A stretch of 35,250 bases of DNA. Origin: Deltaproteobacteria bacterium (GTDB taxonomy: Bacteria; Myxococcota_A; Polyangia; Haliangiales; SHYZ01). This document shows, in pieces, positions 24,111 through 32,652 of this stretch. The stretch lies in assembly GCA_016210055.1 (NCBI GenBank), contig JACQUZ010000004.1:1-35250 (forward strand). Direction: 5' to 3'. Numbering within the stretch: the stretch's first letter is position 1; each line of letters starts with the position of its first letter. The notes under the pieces were generated by a model that saw only the letters and a program-made list of their open reading frames with translations, did no database searches and was not told the DNA's origin. Both the position numbers and the translations under genes were made by a program.

Positions 24111-25928
24111 CTAGCGATTTCGTCGCTTGCGCCGAACCCTTGTCATCCACATCGAGCCCAGGAGAAGCACCCCCGAGCCGAGGGCGACCCACCAGGCAGT
24201 TCTAGCATCACCTGCACGACCTCGGCCTTCCAACACCAGGGCAATGGCCGATCCAGCGATTCCCACCGCCGCGTAGATCGCCTGGTGCCCAAGGGTGTAG
24301 AGAAGCTCGGCGGCTTCCTGCACGTTCCGGAAGCCCACCTCGAGCTCGCCCCGCTGGGCCCGCGACACGAAACGCCTAAGCTCGCCAGGAAGGGCCACAG
24401 CGGCGAGCGCCAGGTCCTTGGTTGTGTTCATCACGAACTTCGACCAGTCCTGGTCCGGTCCGAGGACGAACCGCTCGAGATAGGGCCGAATCACCGACAT
24501 GGGGTTCATTTCGGGATCGAGCGCGGTGCAAAGGCCCATGAGCAGCAGGATCGTTCGTTCGAGGAGGATCCACTCCTTGGGGACGAGGAAGTTGTCGCTC
24601 AGGTCGCGAATCGAGATGTTCATGCGGCGGAGGTCGGCAAGCTTCTCGAGCCCCTTCTTGGGGTCAAACCGCACGTCCTTGAGGCTCAGCGAGTCGATCT
24701 CGATTTCTTCCTGAAAACGCTGGTGGAAGTACTCGACGACCCGATCGAAGACCCGGTCGTCAGCACCGCGGGCGATGAACCCCATGTCCTTCATCGCCCG
24801 GACAATCTGCTGCGTGTCGCGTCGGATGGCTCCCTGCAAGAAATCCACGATTCCTTGCCGCATCTTCGGGGACACCTCGGCGACTGCGCCAAAGTCGAGA
24901 AAAATCAGGCAGGTCTCCCCTGCAGGCTCGGCGAGCGGCCGCACGAGCAGGTTCCCAGGGTGTGGGTCGGCGTGATAGAGGCCATCCACAAAGATCTGTT
25001 GGCAGTACGCTTCGACCACCTGCCGCGCGAGTGCCTTGCGGTCGACCTTCTCAGCGTCCAGGCCATCAATGTCCCCAATCTTGGTCCCTGCCTCCCAGCG
25101 CGTGGTCAAAACGCGCGACGTTGTGAGCTCGTCGATGACCACAGGGAACCCCACATCGGTCCGTCCAGCGAAATTCTCGGCGATGCGCCGCGAGTTCTCT
25201 GCCTCCACGCGGAAGTCAAGCTCTTGGAGCAGCATGTCCCGGATTTCGCGATACACCTGGTCCAGGCCCTGGTAGGGAAGGAAATGCCCGATAATTGTGA
25301 AAATGCGCCGCAGGGTGCGGAGGTCGAGCTGGACCACCTCCTCGATGTCGGGGTATTGGACCTTCACGGCCACCTTGGTCCCCGAATGGAGGCGCGCCAC
25401 GTGAACCTGCCCAATCGAAGCGGCCGCGATGGGGCGCTCCGAGAACTCCGCATACAGGTCCCTCGGCGACTTCCCGCCGAACTCCTCGCGGATGCGAGCC
25501 TCAATGTCCTTATACGGACGCGGCGGGACCTGATCCTGGAGGCCCTCGAGCTCCTGGCGGAACTCGGGCGGCAGGAAGTTGGTCATGATGCTGATGAGCT
25601 GCCCGACTTTGATGAACAGGCCCTGAAGGGAGACGATCGCCCGCTCGATGCGGCGGGCGTTCTTCTTGTGCTTGGACAAGAGGAGGCGCTCGACGAACGC
25701 TGGAGATCGGAACTTCGCCTGCATCTTGACCGACACGTAGCTTGCGATGACGAGAAGCGTGACCCAGTAGGCTTTAAATATACGAAGGGCTCGGCCGGGC
25801 GCTCGGCTCGGCCGGATATCGAGAAGCGGGGGAGTGGATGATGACGTCGGCTTGCCTCGGGATCTATCCCCTTCCCCCCGGTCACCGTGGACCACGCGCA
25901 GGTCAGAAACTCTCCCCGCCGGTTGCAT
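24111..25928 (-). CDS. ABC1/AarF/UbiB family atypical protein kinase
   Basis: A 605-residue UbiB-type kinase-like protein. The family-specific KxGQ motif (KVGQ, residues 107-110), the alanine-rich nucleotide loop AAASIGQ (168-174) that replaces the glycine-rich loop, the VAVK lysine (189), HADPHPGN (319-326) and DFG (345-347) are all intact. Two C-terminal hydrophobic segments (about 545-590) anchor it to the membrane. In other bacteria the family supports ubiquinone synthesis or lipid handling; no quinone genes are nearby. The ATG at 25928 is chosen because TATAGT ends 7 bases before it; a GTG 3 codons earlier would lie against that box. The downstream gene is 12 bp away. Confidence 0.88.
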   Translation of the reverse strand: MQPAGRVSDLRVVHGDRGEGDRSRGKPTSSSTPPLLDIRPSRAPGRALRIFKAYWVTLLVIASYVSVKMQAKFRSPAFVERLLLSKHKKNARRIERAIVSLQGLFIKVGQLISIMTNFLPPEFRQELEGLQDQVPPRPYKDIEARIREEFGGKSPRDLYAEFSERPIAAASIGQVHVARLHSGTKVAVKVQYPDIEEVVQLDLRTLRRIFTIIGHFLPYQGLDQVYREIRDMLLQELDFRVEAENSRRIAENFAGRTDVGFPVVIDELTTSRVLTTRWEAGTKIGDIDGLDAEKVDRKALARQVVEAYCQQIFVDGLYHADPHPGNLLVRPLAEPAGETCLIFLDFGAVAEVSPKMRQGIVDFLQGAIRRDTQQIVRAMKDMGFIARGADDRVFDRVVEYFHQRFQEEIEIDSLSLKDVRFDPKKGLEKLADLRRMNISIRDLSDNFLVPKEWILLERTILLLMGLCTALDPEMNPMSVIRPYLERFVLGPDQDWSKFVMNTTKDLALAAVALPGELRRFVSRAQRGELEVGFRNVQEAAELLYTLGHQAIYAAVGIAGSAIALVLEGRGRAGDARTAWWVALGSGVLLLGSMWMTRVRRKRRNR

Positions 25929-25935
25929 CGTGTCC

Positions 25936-25941
25936 ACTATA
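25936..25941 (-). promoter_or_regulatory. -10 element TATAGT for the UbiB-type gene (leaderless)
   Basis: TATAGT on the minus strand matches TATAAT at five of six bases and ends 7 bases before the ATG at 25928. The -35 region falls inside the divergent gene at 25959, where no good -35 is seen. Confidence 0.5.
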
Positions 25942-25946
25942 GCGCG

Positions 25947-25952
25947 TAAGCT
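25947..25952 (+). promoter_or_regulatory. -10-like hexamer for the gene at 25959 (leaderless)
   Basis: TAAGCT ends 6 bases before the GTG at 25959, with TTGCAT 18 bp upstream as a weak -35 lying inside the UbiB-type coding sequence. It sits 5 bp from the opposing -10 element. Confidence 0.35.
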
Positions 25953-25958
25953 GAAAAG

Positions 25959-26429
25959 GTGCCGATCGACGAAGACAAGCGCGAGTCGCCTTCAACCGAG
26001 GAGGAGGGGAAAGAGGCTGAGAAGAGCATGAGGCACCGGCTTGAGGGCCTCATTCCCGATCTCGTAAAACGAACGGTGTCAGCTGGACTGGGCGCCGCTG
26101 TGGCCACGGAGGAACAGATCCGCAAGATGGCCACCGAGTTCTCGGTCCCCAAGGATGTCGTGAACTACCTCTTGAGCACCGCCCAGTCCACCAAGGACGA
26201 GCTGTTCAAGATCTTCGCTCGAGAAATGCGCGAGTTCCTCCAGGGGCTCAACCTGAATCAGGAGCTTGCGAAGCTTCTCACCTCGCTGTCTTTCGAGATC
26301 AAGACGGAGATTCGCTTTATTCCCAATGAAGAGGCTGTGGGCAAGATCAAGCCCGACATGAAGCGAAAGGTCTCGATCAAGAGAGTGAAGGACGACGGCT
26401 CAACTGAGGACGTGCCTGCTGAAAGCTGA
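25959..26429 (+). CDS. Conserved-looking small helical protein, function unknown
   Basis: A 156-residue, charged protein with no signal peptide or membrane segment. An acidic/basic N-terminal tail (1-30) is followed by predicted helices with heptad-like spacing (VKRTVSAGLGAAVATEEQI; KDVVNYLLSTAQSTKDELF; FAREMREFLQGLNLNQELA), then a short strand pair (EIKTEIRFIPN). This recalls phasin-like or polyhydroxyalkanoate-granule proteins only in general style; I do not assign that role. The GTG start lacks a strong Shine-Dalgarno sequence. The gene is divergent from the UbiB-type kinase with 30 bp between the two start codons, which suggests linked control. It ends 13 bp from the convergent cyclophilin gene. 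Confidence 0.75.
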   Translation: MPIDEDKRESPSTEEEGKEAEKSMRHRLEGLIPDLVKRTVSAGLGAAVATEEQIRKMATEFSVPKDVVNYLLSTAQSTKDELFKIFAREMREFLQGLNLNQELAKLLTSLSFEIKTEIRFIPNEEAVGKIKPDMKRKVSIKRVKDDGSTEDVPAES

Positions 26430-26442
26430 GAAGACCTACGAC

Positions 26443-27201
26443 CTACCTGCGGTACACCTTGACGGCCATGATGACGGGCGTGCGCGGCTTGTTGCCTCTG
26501 TGGTGATCGACCTCCACGCGCGCGATCTGCTTGACCACATCGGCCTGTCCGCATTGCCCGAAGATTACGTACCCGCCGTCGAGTTGTGGCCTCGGCACCT
26601 CGGTAATGAAGAACTGCGAGCCACCGCTTTGGGTCTTGGGGCCAGTATTGGCCATGGCCAAGCGGCCAGGGCGGTCGAACTTGAGCTCCGGCGCGATCTC
26701 GTCGGGCAACCCATAGCCCGGACCGCCGCTGCCGATGTAGGGAGAGTTGTAGTCCCTCGAAAGCGGGTCACCCCCCTGGATCATGAATTCGGGAATGACG
26801 CGGTGAAACGCCAAGCCGTCGAAATACGGTCCCTTGATCCATTGCCCGATCTTGGGATCTTTCCAAGGACGAATGCCGCGGGCCAGGCCGACGAAAGACG
26901 CTACTGTCCTCGGTGCCTTGTCAGGGAACAGCTCGCACGTGATTGCCCCCAGGTCAGTCGTGATTTGAGCCATGAGCGTACCCTGACCCTCGAGCCCCGC
27001 GGTCGCCTCCTCGACGGTGAAATCCCCGTTTTCCGGGTCCGCGAGCGGTCCGCTTGGGGTTTCGCTGGTGCTTGCGTGACTTACCGGCGAAGCTGCCGCT
27101 GGCTTCGCTTCGCTTGGACGGGGCGCCTGATCGCGAGGGCTCTTGGCACACGCGACGGTGAGCCACGCCACGAGGAGAACAGCAGTCGGAGCACGTTTCA
27201 T
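26443..27201 (-). CDS. Lipoprotein peptidyl-prolyl cis-trans isomerase (cyclophilin type)
   Basis: A 252-residue protein. The start at 27201 gives a proper signal peptide (MKRAPTAVLLVAWLTVAC, C18 as probable lipid site); the open frame 20 codons upstream adds only Arg/Ala-rich residues. A Pro/Ala/Ser-rich linker runs to about residue 75. Residues 78-252 are a cyclophilin domain with FDGLAFHRVIPEFMIQGGDP (the catalytic Arg is in FHRVIP), MANTGPKTQSGGSQFFIT and YVIFGQ. It should catalyse proline isomerisation during folding of envelope proteins. A DUF192 gene lies 100 bp upstream on the same strand. No clear Shine-Dalgarno sequence is present. Confidence 0.87.
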   Translation of the reverse strand: MKRAPTAVLLVAWLTVACAKSPRDQAPRPSEAKPAAASPVSHASTSETPSGPLADPENGDFTVEEATAGLEGQGTLMAQITTDLGAITCELFPDKAPRTVASFVGLARGIRPWKDPKIGQWIKGPYFDGLAFHRVIPEFMIQGGDPLSRDYNSPYIGSGGPGYGLPDEIAPELKFDRPGRLAMANTGPKTQSGGSQFFITEVPRPQLDGGYVIFGQCGQADVVKQIARVEVDHHRGNKPRTPVIMAVKVYRR

Positions 27202-27209
27202 CGCCACCG

Positions 27210-27215
27210 ACGATA
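27210..27215 (-). promoter_or_regulatory. -10-like hexamer for a leaderless start (cyclophilin)
   Basis: On the minus strand TATCGT ends 8 bases before the ATG at 27201. No -35 was found, and the gene might instead be read through from the DUF192 gene. Confidence 0.3.
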
Positions 27216-27301
27216 GCACAGCCCGGCGAGCGGCAGCCACGGTCACGATCGCGGCACGCATGGCACCGTGCTACCGAGACCTCCATCTCGAAGGCACTCG
27301 T

Positions 27302-27835
27302 CTAAGGCTCGATCCCCTCGAACTTCACAGGAGTGCCCCTCGTCACGCCGTGGTTGCCTGCCCATCCACCGTTCACCTCGAGGACAAAGCGCGAGGGAAC
27401 ATCCACGGAACGTGCGTCGCGAGAAAGGGGCTCGGCGTTTTCCACCACTCCGGCAACCGTCATGTCTTGGCGGATGAAGATCATGTCGAGCGGGATGACC
27501 GTATTCTTCATCCAGAACGATTGGATCTCCTCTTCTTCAAACAGGAACAACATCCCTCGATCCATCGGGAGGTGCTGGCGATACATGAGCCCGCGCTGGC
27601 GCTCCCCCTCGGTCCGCGCTATCTCAACCGACACGTTCAATGAAGGCTTTCCTTTGGGGGACAGGACTACGCGGGGTGACAACACTGGCTTGGCAACGGT
27701 GCTCGCCGCGTCCGCTGCCGTCACCGTCGCCCCATTCGTTCGCGGGCGCTCTCGCCCTTCCTCGAAGCCACGGCAAGTGCCGAGAAGGACTGGGAGCACA
27801 ACAACCGCCAACGCGAGAGAGTTCCGGCTGCTCAC
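27302..27835 (-). CDS. Exported DUF192 family protein
   Basis: A 177-residue protein. A hydrophobic N-terminus (about 5-19) ends at C21 in LLGTC, a weak lipobox, so it is exported and may be lipidated. Residues about 65-175 match DUF192: ERQRGLMYRQHLP, GMLFLFEEEE, SFWMKNTVIPLDMIFI and a final GVTRGTPVKF. The family is common in bacterial envelopes and archaea; its function is not established. The GTG start has no Shine-Dalgarno sequence but follows a -10-like box by 6 bases. It is divergent from the cobA-hemD fusion across 75 bp. Confidence 0.85.
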   Translation of the reverse strand: MSSRNSLALAVVVLPVLLGTCRGFEEGRERPRTNGATVTAADAASTVAKPVLSPRVVLSPKGKPSLNVSVEIARTEGERQRGLMYRQHLPMDRGMLFLFEEEEIQSFWMKNTVIPLDMIFIRQDMTVAGVVENAEPLSRDARSVDVPSRFVLEVNGGWAGNHGVTRGTPVKFEGIEP

Positions 27836-27841
27836 GCGCCC

Positions 27842-27847
27842 AATTTA
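27842..27847 (-). promoter_or_regulatory. -10-like hexamer for a leaderless start (DUF192 gene)
   Basis: On the minus strand TAAATT ends 6 bases before the GTG at 27835. No clear -35 was found. Confidence 0.35.
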
Positions 27848-27872
27848 CAACGCCAACGGGGATTTGACCGCC

Positions 27873-27901
27873 TTTACAATACCCAGGCCATCCCCTAGAT
27901 T
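27873..27901 (+). promoter_or_regulatory. Sigma-70-type promoter of the tetrapyrrole operon (leaderless)
   Basis: TTTACA (five of six to consensus), a 17 bp spacer and TAGATT (four of six) lie immediately before the ATG at 27911. Transcription would start about 27907-27910, leaving a leader of 1-4 bases. No Shine-Dalgarno sequence precedes the ATG. Confidence 0.55.
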
Positions 27902-27910
27902 TTTGCGTTC

Positions 27911-29452
27911 ATGAGTGCACCCGGGATGGTTTTCCTTGTCGGCGCGGGTCCTGGCGATCCTGGGCTCATGACCCTTCGCGGCGCTGAGCTTCTCCGGCGG
28001 GCCGATGTGGTCATCCACGACGGTCTCGTGCATCCGGCGCTCCTCGATCTCATTCCACCGGGCAGCGAGCGAATCTACGCGGGCAAGAAGCACTCAGAGC
28101 TCGGATTACCCCTCACGCAGGAGGAAATCGCGGCCTTGCTCGTCGAGAAGGCGAAAGGAGGCCGCACGGTCGTGCGCCTCAAGGGCGGCGACCCGTTCAT
28201 TTTTGGCCGCGGCGGCGAGGAAGCGGACTTCTTGCGGACCCATGGCATTCCGTTCGAGGTGGTTCCCGGCGTCACCGCGGCAACTGCCGTCGCTGCCTAC
28301 GCGGGTATCCCGCTCACCCATCGCGACTTGGCGACCACCGTAGCACTCGCCGCGGGTCAAGAAGCCGAGGGCAAGCCCAGCTCGTCGATCGACTGGGCGG
28401 GGCTGGCCCGCGTGGACACCCTCGTCCTGTTCATGGCCGTCAAGTCGCTGGCAAGCTGTGCGGCAAAGCTCATGGCCGCAGGGCGCGCCGCAAGCACCCC
28501 GGTGGCGGTCATCCGTTGGGGAACCACTGCCGGCCAACGGACGCTCACCGGTACGCTGGAAAATATCTCCGCGCGCGTCGAGGCCGAGGGGCTTCGTCCA
28601 CCGGCCCTCGTCGTCATAGGCAACGTGGTCAGCCTGCGGGATCGCTTGACCTGGTATGAACATCGTCCCCTCTTCGGCCTGCGCGTCCTAGTTCCCCGGG
28701 CGAAGGAACAAGCACATGGGCTTGCGTGCGCTCTATCCGAGCTCGGTGCTGAGCCGATCATCACCGAAGTGACTCGTGTCCTCGACGGAGACCTGGCTGG
28801 GATGGAGCGAGAACTCCGTCGCTTTCCCGGAGGTTTCGATTGGGTCGCCTTCGCCAGCGCGACGGCGGTCGATCGAACCATGGGGGTGCTCGATCGTCTC
28901 GGCCTAGACGTGCGCGTTCTAGCAGGTGCTCGCGTCGCGGTCGTCGGCCACGCGACGGCGGCTGCTCTGCGAAAGCACGGATTGCGAGCGGATCTCGTGC
29001 CAGATGTGCAGGATGGAACTGGGCTCGCGTCGGCGATCCGCGACGTGCATGGGGACTTTCGGGGCGTGCGGGTCCTATTGCCTCGTGCGGAGGGTGGGCG
29101 GGAAGAGCTCGCGGTCGACCTCGAGGCGCATGGTGCGCAGGTCACAACGGTGGCTGTGTATAGGACGGTACCGGTGCCTGGCGCGGAGCTCGCGGGGCTG
29201 CTCCATCGCTTGCATTCCGCCGAAATCGAAGTGCTCACGTTCTTTGCCCCTTCGCAGGTCGATGCAGTTTCGCTTGCGCTGGGTCAACACGCAGGAGAGA
29301 TCTTGTCCAAGGCTCGCGTCATCGCAGCCATTGGCCCAACGACGGCCAATGCACTACGGGCGCGTGGCGCGCGCGTCGACCTGGTGCCGAACGCGCCATC
29401 ATCCGAAGCCCTTGCGTCGTCCCTTGTCACGTATTTCAAGGAGAAAAGCTGA
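27911..29452 (+). CDS. Uroporphyrinogen-III C-methyltransferase / uroporphyrinogen-III synthase fusion
   Basis: A 513-residue fusion (CobA/SUMT plus HemD). Residues 5-245 are the SAM-dependent methyltransferase that makes precorrin-2 for sirohaem and B12: [15 protein letters not shown] (10-24), [17 protein letters not shown] (88-104), [10 protein letters not shown] and GIPLTHRD. Residues about 253-510 are uroporphyrinogen-III synthase, which closes the tetrapyrrole ring ([57 protein letters not shown]). The fusion occurs in several bacterial groups and lets one polypeptide make and divert uroporphyrinogen III. The NAD/ferrochelatase part of CysG is absent, and hemC is not adjacent. The stop overlaps the hemB start by one base (TGATG), so the genes are coupled. 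Confidence 0.92.
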   Translation: MSAPGMVFLVGAGPGDPGLMTLRGAELLRRADVVIHDGLVHPALLDLIPPGSERIYAGKKHSELGLPLTQEEIAALLVEKAKGGRTVVRLKGGDPFIFGRGGEEADFLRTHGIPFEVVPGVTAATAVAAYAGIPLTHRDLATTVALAAGQEAEGKPSSSIDWAGLARVDTLVLFMAVKSLASCAAKLMAAGRAASTPVAVIRWGTTAGQRTLTGTLENISARVEAEGLRPPALVVIGNVVSLRDRLTWYEHRPLFGLRVLVPRAKEQAHGLACALSELGAEPIITEVTRVLDGDLAGMERELRRFPGGFDWVAFASATAVDRTMGVLDRLGLDVRVLAGARVAVVGHATAAALRKHGLRADLVPDVQDGTGLASAIRDVHGDFRGVRVLLPRAEGGREELAVDLEAHGAQVTTVAVYRTVPVPGAELAGLLHRLHSAEIEVLTFFAPSQVDAVSLALGQHAGEILSKARVIAAIGPTTANALRARGARVDLVPNAPSSEALASSLVTYFKEKS

Positions 29453-30432
29453 TGCAATTCCCCGAGTATCGCGCGCGCCGCATGCGCCGCAGCGAGTCGC
29501 TTCGCCGGCTCGTCCGCGAAACGCGGCTCACCACCGACGGGCTTGTGTACCCCCTGTTCGTCGTGCCCGGCAAGGGCGTGAAGAGGGAAATTCCGTCGAT
29601 GCCTGGCCAGCACAACGTGTCCGTGGAAAAGGCCGTCGAGTCGGCACGTGAGGCCTTCGACTTGGGCATTCCCGGGGTCATCCTCTTCGGGACACCGGAG
29701 CACAAGGACGCTGTGGGCTCCGAGGCTTGGGACGACAAGGGCGTCATCCAGAGAGCCATCCGTGACATCAAGCGCGCGGCACCCGACCTTACCGTCATTG
29801 CCGACGCGTGCTTTTGTGAATACACGTCGCATGGCCATTGCGGCGTCCTCGCTGACGGCGAAGTGGACAACGACGCGTCTCTCGACAACCTCGCCCGCAC
29901 GGCCCTAAGCTACGCCAAGGCCGGGGTCGACCTCGTCGCACCTTCGGGCATGCTCGATGGATTCGTGGGGACCACCCGTGAGGCTCTCGACGAAGATGGG
30001 TTCGAGCAGGTAGGCATCTTGGCCTATAGCGCCAAGTATGCGTCGGCCTATTACGGCCCCTTTCGCGACGCCGTCGACAGTGCACCAAAGCATGGGGATC
30101 GCCGAGGCTACCAAATGGATCCCGCCAACGCCCAAGAAGCGATTCGCGAGGTCACCATGGATGTCGCCGAGGGTGCTGACATCATCATGGTCAAGCCCGC
30201 CCTCGCATACCTGGACGTCATCGCGCGTGTCCGTGACGAAATCGATCTCCCCCTCGCGGCCTACAACGTCTCCGGTGAGTACGCGATGCTCAAGGCGGCA
30301 GGCCTCAATGGGTGGGTTGACTACGATCGGGTCATGATGGAAACGCTCCTCGGCATCCGCCGCGCAGGAGCGGACGTCATCATTACCTACCACGCCAAGG
30401 AGGCAGCACGCCTCCTCGCGAAATCGCCATGA
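29452..30432 (+). CDS. hemB: Delta-aminolevulinic acid dehydratase (porphobilinogen synthase)
   Basis: A 326-residue cytoplasmic enzyme that condenses two 5-aminolevulinate molecules to porphobilinogen, the step before HemC and HemD. The active-site lysines are K195 ([14 protein letters not shown]) and K248 ([10 protein letters not shown]), the latter forming the Schiff base. The cysteines C120, C122 and C130 ([13 protein letters not shown]) indicate the catalytic-zinc type rather than the magnesium type. The length is typical. The ATG shares one base with the stop of the cobA-hemD fusion, and the stop overlaps the next ATG by four bases. Confidence 0.95.
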   Translation: MQFPEYRARRMRRSESLRRLVRETRLTTDGLVYPLFVVPGKGVKREIPSMPGQHNVSVEKAVESAREAFDLGIPGVILFGTPEHKDAVGSEAWDDKGVIQRAIRDIKRAAPDLTVIADACFCEYTSHGHCGVLADGEVDNDASLDNLARTALSYAKAGVDLVAPSGMLDGFVGTTREALDEDGFEQVGILAYSAKYASAYYGPFRDAVDSAPKHGDRRGYQMDPANAQEAIREVTMDVAEGADIIMVKPALAYLDVIARVRDEIDLPLAAYNVSGEYAMLKAAGLNGWVDYDRVMMETLLGIRRAGADVIITYHAKEAARLLAKSP

Positions 30433-30641
30433 GCGAAGCCGTGGAGTACAAGGTCGTCGAGGTATCGGCAGTCACCGAGGAGGAGCTCACACAAGTCCTC
30501 AACGAGTGGGTAGCAAATGGGTGGCGCTTTGATGGCATGCAATTCGCGATGCGGGAGTCCTCCCGGCGCCCATCCATGGCCTTCGTGCTCTTTACCCGAC
30601 CTCTCGACCAACGGGAAAAGCCTATCTCATCGGGCGGATGA
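30429..30641 (+). CDS. Small DUF4177-like protein
   Basis: A 70-residue protein resembling the DUF4177 family: an N-terminal strand (EYKVVEVSA), a helix ([22 protein letters not shown]) with the typical LNEWxxNGWR core, and a final strand (MAFVLFTRP). The function of the family is unknown. Its ATG overlaps the hemB stop (ATGA, 30429-30432), so it is translated as the last gene of the tetrapyrrole operon, where it might regulate or stabilise an enzyme; that is inference. The last 20 bp overlap the 3' end of the convergent kinase gene. Confidence 0.8.
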   Translation: MSEAVEYKVVEVSAVTEEELTQVLNEWVANGWRFDGMQFAMRESSRRPSMAFVLFTRPLDQREKPISSGG

Positions 30642-32652
30642 TTATCGTGTATGGCTGGTCGATCGCGGGCAAGCTCCTGCTCTCGGCGAACTCCGGGTCA
30701 TCACGCTCGACGCCCACGATGACCCCGTTCTCCAAGGTCGCATCCCGCTTGCGCCCGGCTACCAGTGCGCCTCGGTCCAGGCGAATTCCGATCGAGGCGC
30801 TATCGGCCCCCGTCACTTCGATCGAGTAGTTCCCCTGGTTTCCCTGAAAACGGTAGCGATCCACGTCCCGAAACCGCCCTAGGTAGCCCACGACTTGAAT
30901 CCCCGCCCCGATTGGGGTCGCATCGCTGTCGAGGTCATTGGGTTCAAGTTCCTCGCCAGGCGCCGGAGCTGCGAGCTCCACGGAGAGCTCATATTCGTCG
31001 GTGACGTTCTCCGTCGGACCTCTGGCCGCTAGAGCTCGCTTGCTCTCCAGCACCGCGAGGTAAATGTCGCCTTCGTCCACGCCTAGGTTGGGGACTACCT
31101 CCACGTCGCCCTGCACGCCGTTATCCGCGTGGGCGAGGAGCTTCCCGGTAACGTCGTATACCGCGAGCGACAGGTCCATGTTCCTGATCGATGAAACACG
31201 GGCACGAAGGCACTGTCGGCCCGATCCCTGGATGGCGGCAATGCGGTAGTAATCCCGATCCGATGTCGTCGCGTCAATGCGCTGTCCGAGCTTGCCTCGG
31301 ACGGGCGTCCCTGGGGCGATTCGCGTGGCGTTCTGCAACTCGTTGTTGGGCTCCTTTTCGGCTGCTTGCGGCCTGCGTCCTTGCTGGCGCAGGTAGAAGA
31401 ACACCCCAGCGCCGACCGCCCCAAGAACCAGCGGAATCGCGACAAGCCTGACCAACGCCCGATGTTTCAGCGATCGCTCGAATTCGTCGAAATCCTCCCG
31501 GGACAGGCGAGGCACGCCTGCCGTTGTGTCCTCTTTCCCTCTGCGATCAGGCGATGACTCGATCCTCACCGGCGTGTGCGACGGGCCGACGGCTCCTCCC
31601 TGGCTTGAAGGTCGCCTCTCTACCTTGGGTGAGGATCCCAAGAGATCCACGCGCAGGGACTCGAGTTCTTCTCGAAGGCTATCCACGGTCGGGAATCGAT
31701 TCTCTCGCTGCTTGGCCATGGCACGCAGCACCAAAGCCTCGACGCGAGAGTCGATCTCGAGCCCCGGCGTGCGTAACCGAAGCGGCGTCACCTCCTCGGT
31801 GAGGTGCTTGGTCAATACGCCAATGGGTGCCTGAGCCTGGAACGGGGGCTCACCGGTCAGCACCCTGTACATCGTAGCCCCGAACGAGTAGATGTCCGTC
31901 CTGTGGTCCAGCTCCTCCCCACGGATTTGCTCCGGTGACATGTAGTACGGCGTGCCGACGATAGTGCCGCGCGTGGTGACATCGAGCGCCTCGTCCCGCT
32001 CCGAGAGCTTCGCCAAGCCAAAGTCGAGCACCTTGACGTGGTCCTGCCCTTCCTTGGTCCTCGTGACCAAAATATTCTCGGGCTTGAGATCACGGTGCAC
32101 GATTCCCGTGTCGTGCGCTTCTGCGAGGGCCCCGCACGCTTGGAGGAAGATCGGCGCGGCACGTGAGAAGGGGAGAGGACCATCGCGCCTCAGGATGTTT
32201 CCCAGATCCTCGCCCCTCACATACTCCATCACCAAGTACATCGCTCCGTCGCAGGTCCCGAAGTCAAACGTCTGAACCGTATTGGGGTGGTTCAGACGGG
32301 AGACGGCTTCTGCCTCACGTCGGAATCGCTTGACGACTTCCTTGTCGTCGGCAAGCTCGCGGTGGAGAACCTTCATGGCGGCGATTTTCCCCATCCGCTG
32401 GTGTTCGACCTTGTACACGATCCCCATGCCGCCTTGGCCAAGTCGCGCCAGTACTCGATAGCGCGAATCTATTAGGCGCCCGAGCCAAGGGTCGACACCG
32501 GCGGATTCGGCCGCATCTGAGGCCGCGAGGGGCATTGTCGAACGTCCCTTTAGATTCACCGTCGGGATGCTCTGCCGACGCAGGTCGGAGCCGCAGTGGC
32601 CACAGAAGTTGGTCCCCACTTCATGTGGGGCTTGGCAGCTCGGACAATTCAT
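30622..32652 (-). CDS. Membrane Ser/Thr protein kinase with zinc ribbon and two PPC-like domains
   Basis: A 676-residue protein. The start at 32652 (MNCPSC) overlaps the LysM gene stop as ATGA; upstream in-frame ATGs lie inside that gene. In order: zinc ribbon (C3, C6, C17, C20); Hanks-type kinase about 65-335 with GQGGMG (72-77), K94, HRDLKPEN (187 on), DFG (210-212) and GTPYYMSPE (233-241), all intact; a linker; one membrane helix (401-421); then two periplasmic beta-rich repeats, about 432-560 and 567-676, each opening with an EPN motif as in bacterial pre-peptidase C-terminal (PPC) domains. It is predicted to be an active kinase sensing a periplasmic signal. Last gene of the kinase-LysM-kinase operon. 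Confidence 0.88.
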   Translation of the reverse strand: MNCPSCQAPHEVGTNFCGHCGSDLRRQSIPTVNLKGRSTMPLAASDAAESAGVDPWLGRLIDSRYRVLARLGQGGMGIVYKVEHQRMGKIAAMKVLHRELADDKEVVKRFRREAEAVSRLNHPNTVQTFDFGTCDGAMYLVMEYVRGEDLGNILRRDGPLPFSRAAPIFLQACGALAEAHDTGIVHRDLKPENILVTRTKEGQDHVKVLDFGLAKLSERDEALDVTTRGTIVGTPYYMSPEQIRGEELDHRTDIYSFGATMYRVLTGEPPFQAQAPIGVLTKHLTEEVTPLRLRTPGLEIDSRVEALVLRAMAKQRENRFPTVDSLREELESLRVDLLGSSPKVERRPSSQGGAVGPSHTPVRIESSPDRRGKEDTTAGVPRLSREDFDEFERSLKHRALVRLVAIPLVLGAVGAGVFFYLRQQGRRPQAAEKEPNNELQNATRIAPGTPVRGKLGQRIDATTSDRDYYRIAAIQGSGRQCLRARVSSIRNMDLSLAVYDVTGKLLAHADNGVQGDVEVVPNLGVDEGDIYLAVLESKRALAARGPTENVTDEYELSVELAAPAPGEELEPNDLDSDATPIGAGIQVVGYLGRFRDVDRYRFQGNQGNYSIEVTGADSASIGIRLDRGALVAGRKRDATLENGVIVGVERDDPEFAESRSLPAIDQPYTIIIRPMR

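Noticed and set aside
24285..25841. 518-codon open frame opposite the UbiB-type kinase
   Set aside because: All conserved UbiB motifs are on the minus strand; the plus frame is a mirror of codon bias.
27836..27910. Riboswitch (B12 or haem type) before the tetrapyrrole operon
   Set aside because: The gap is only 75 bp, the likely transcript start is next to the ATG, and no B12-box-like sequence is present.
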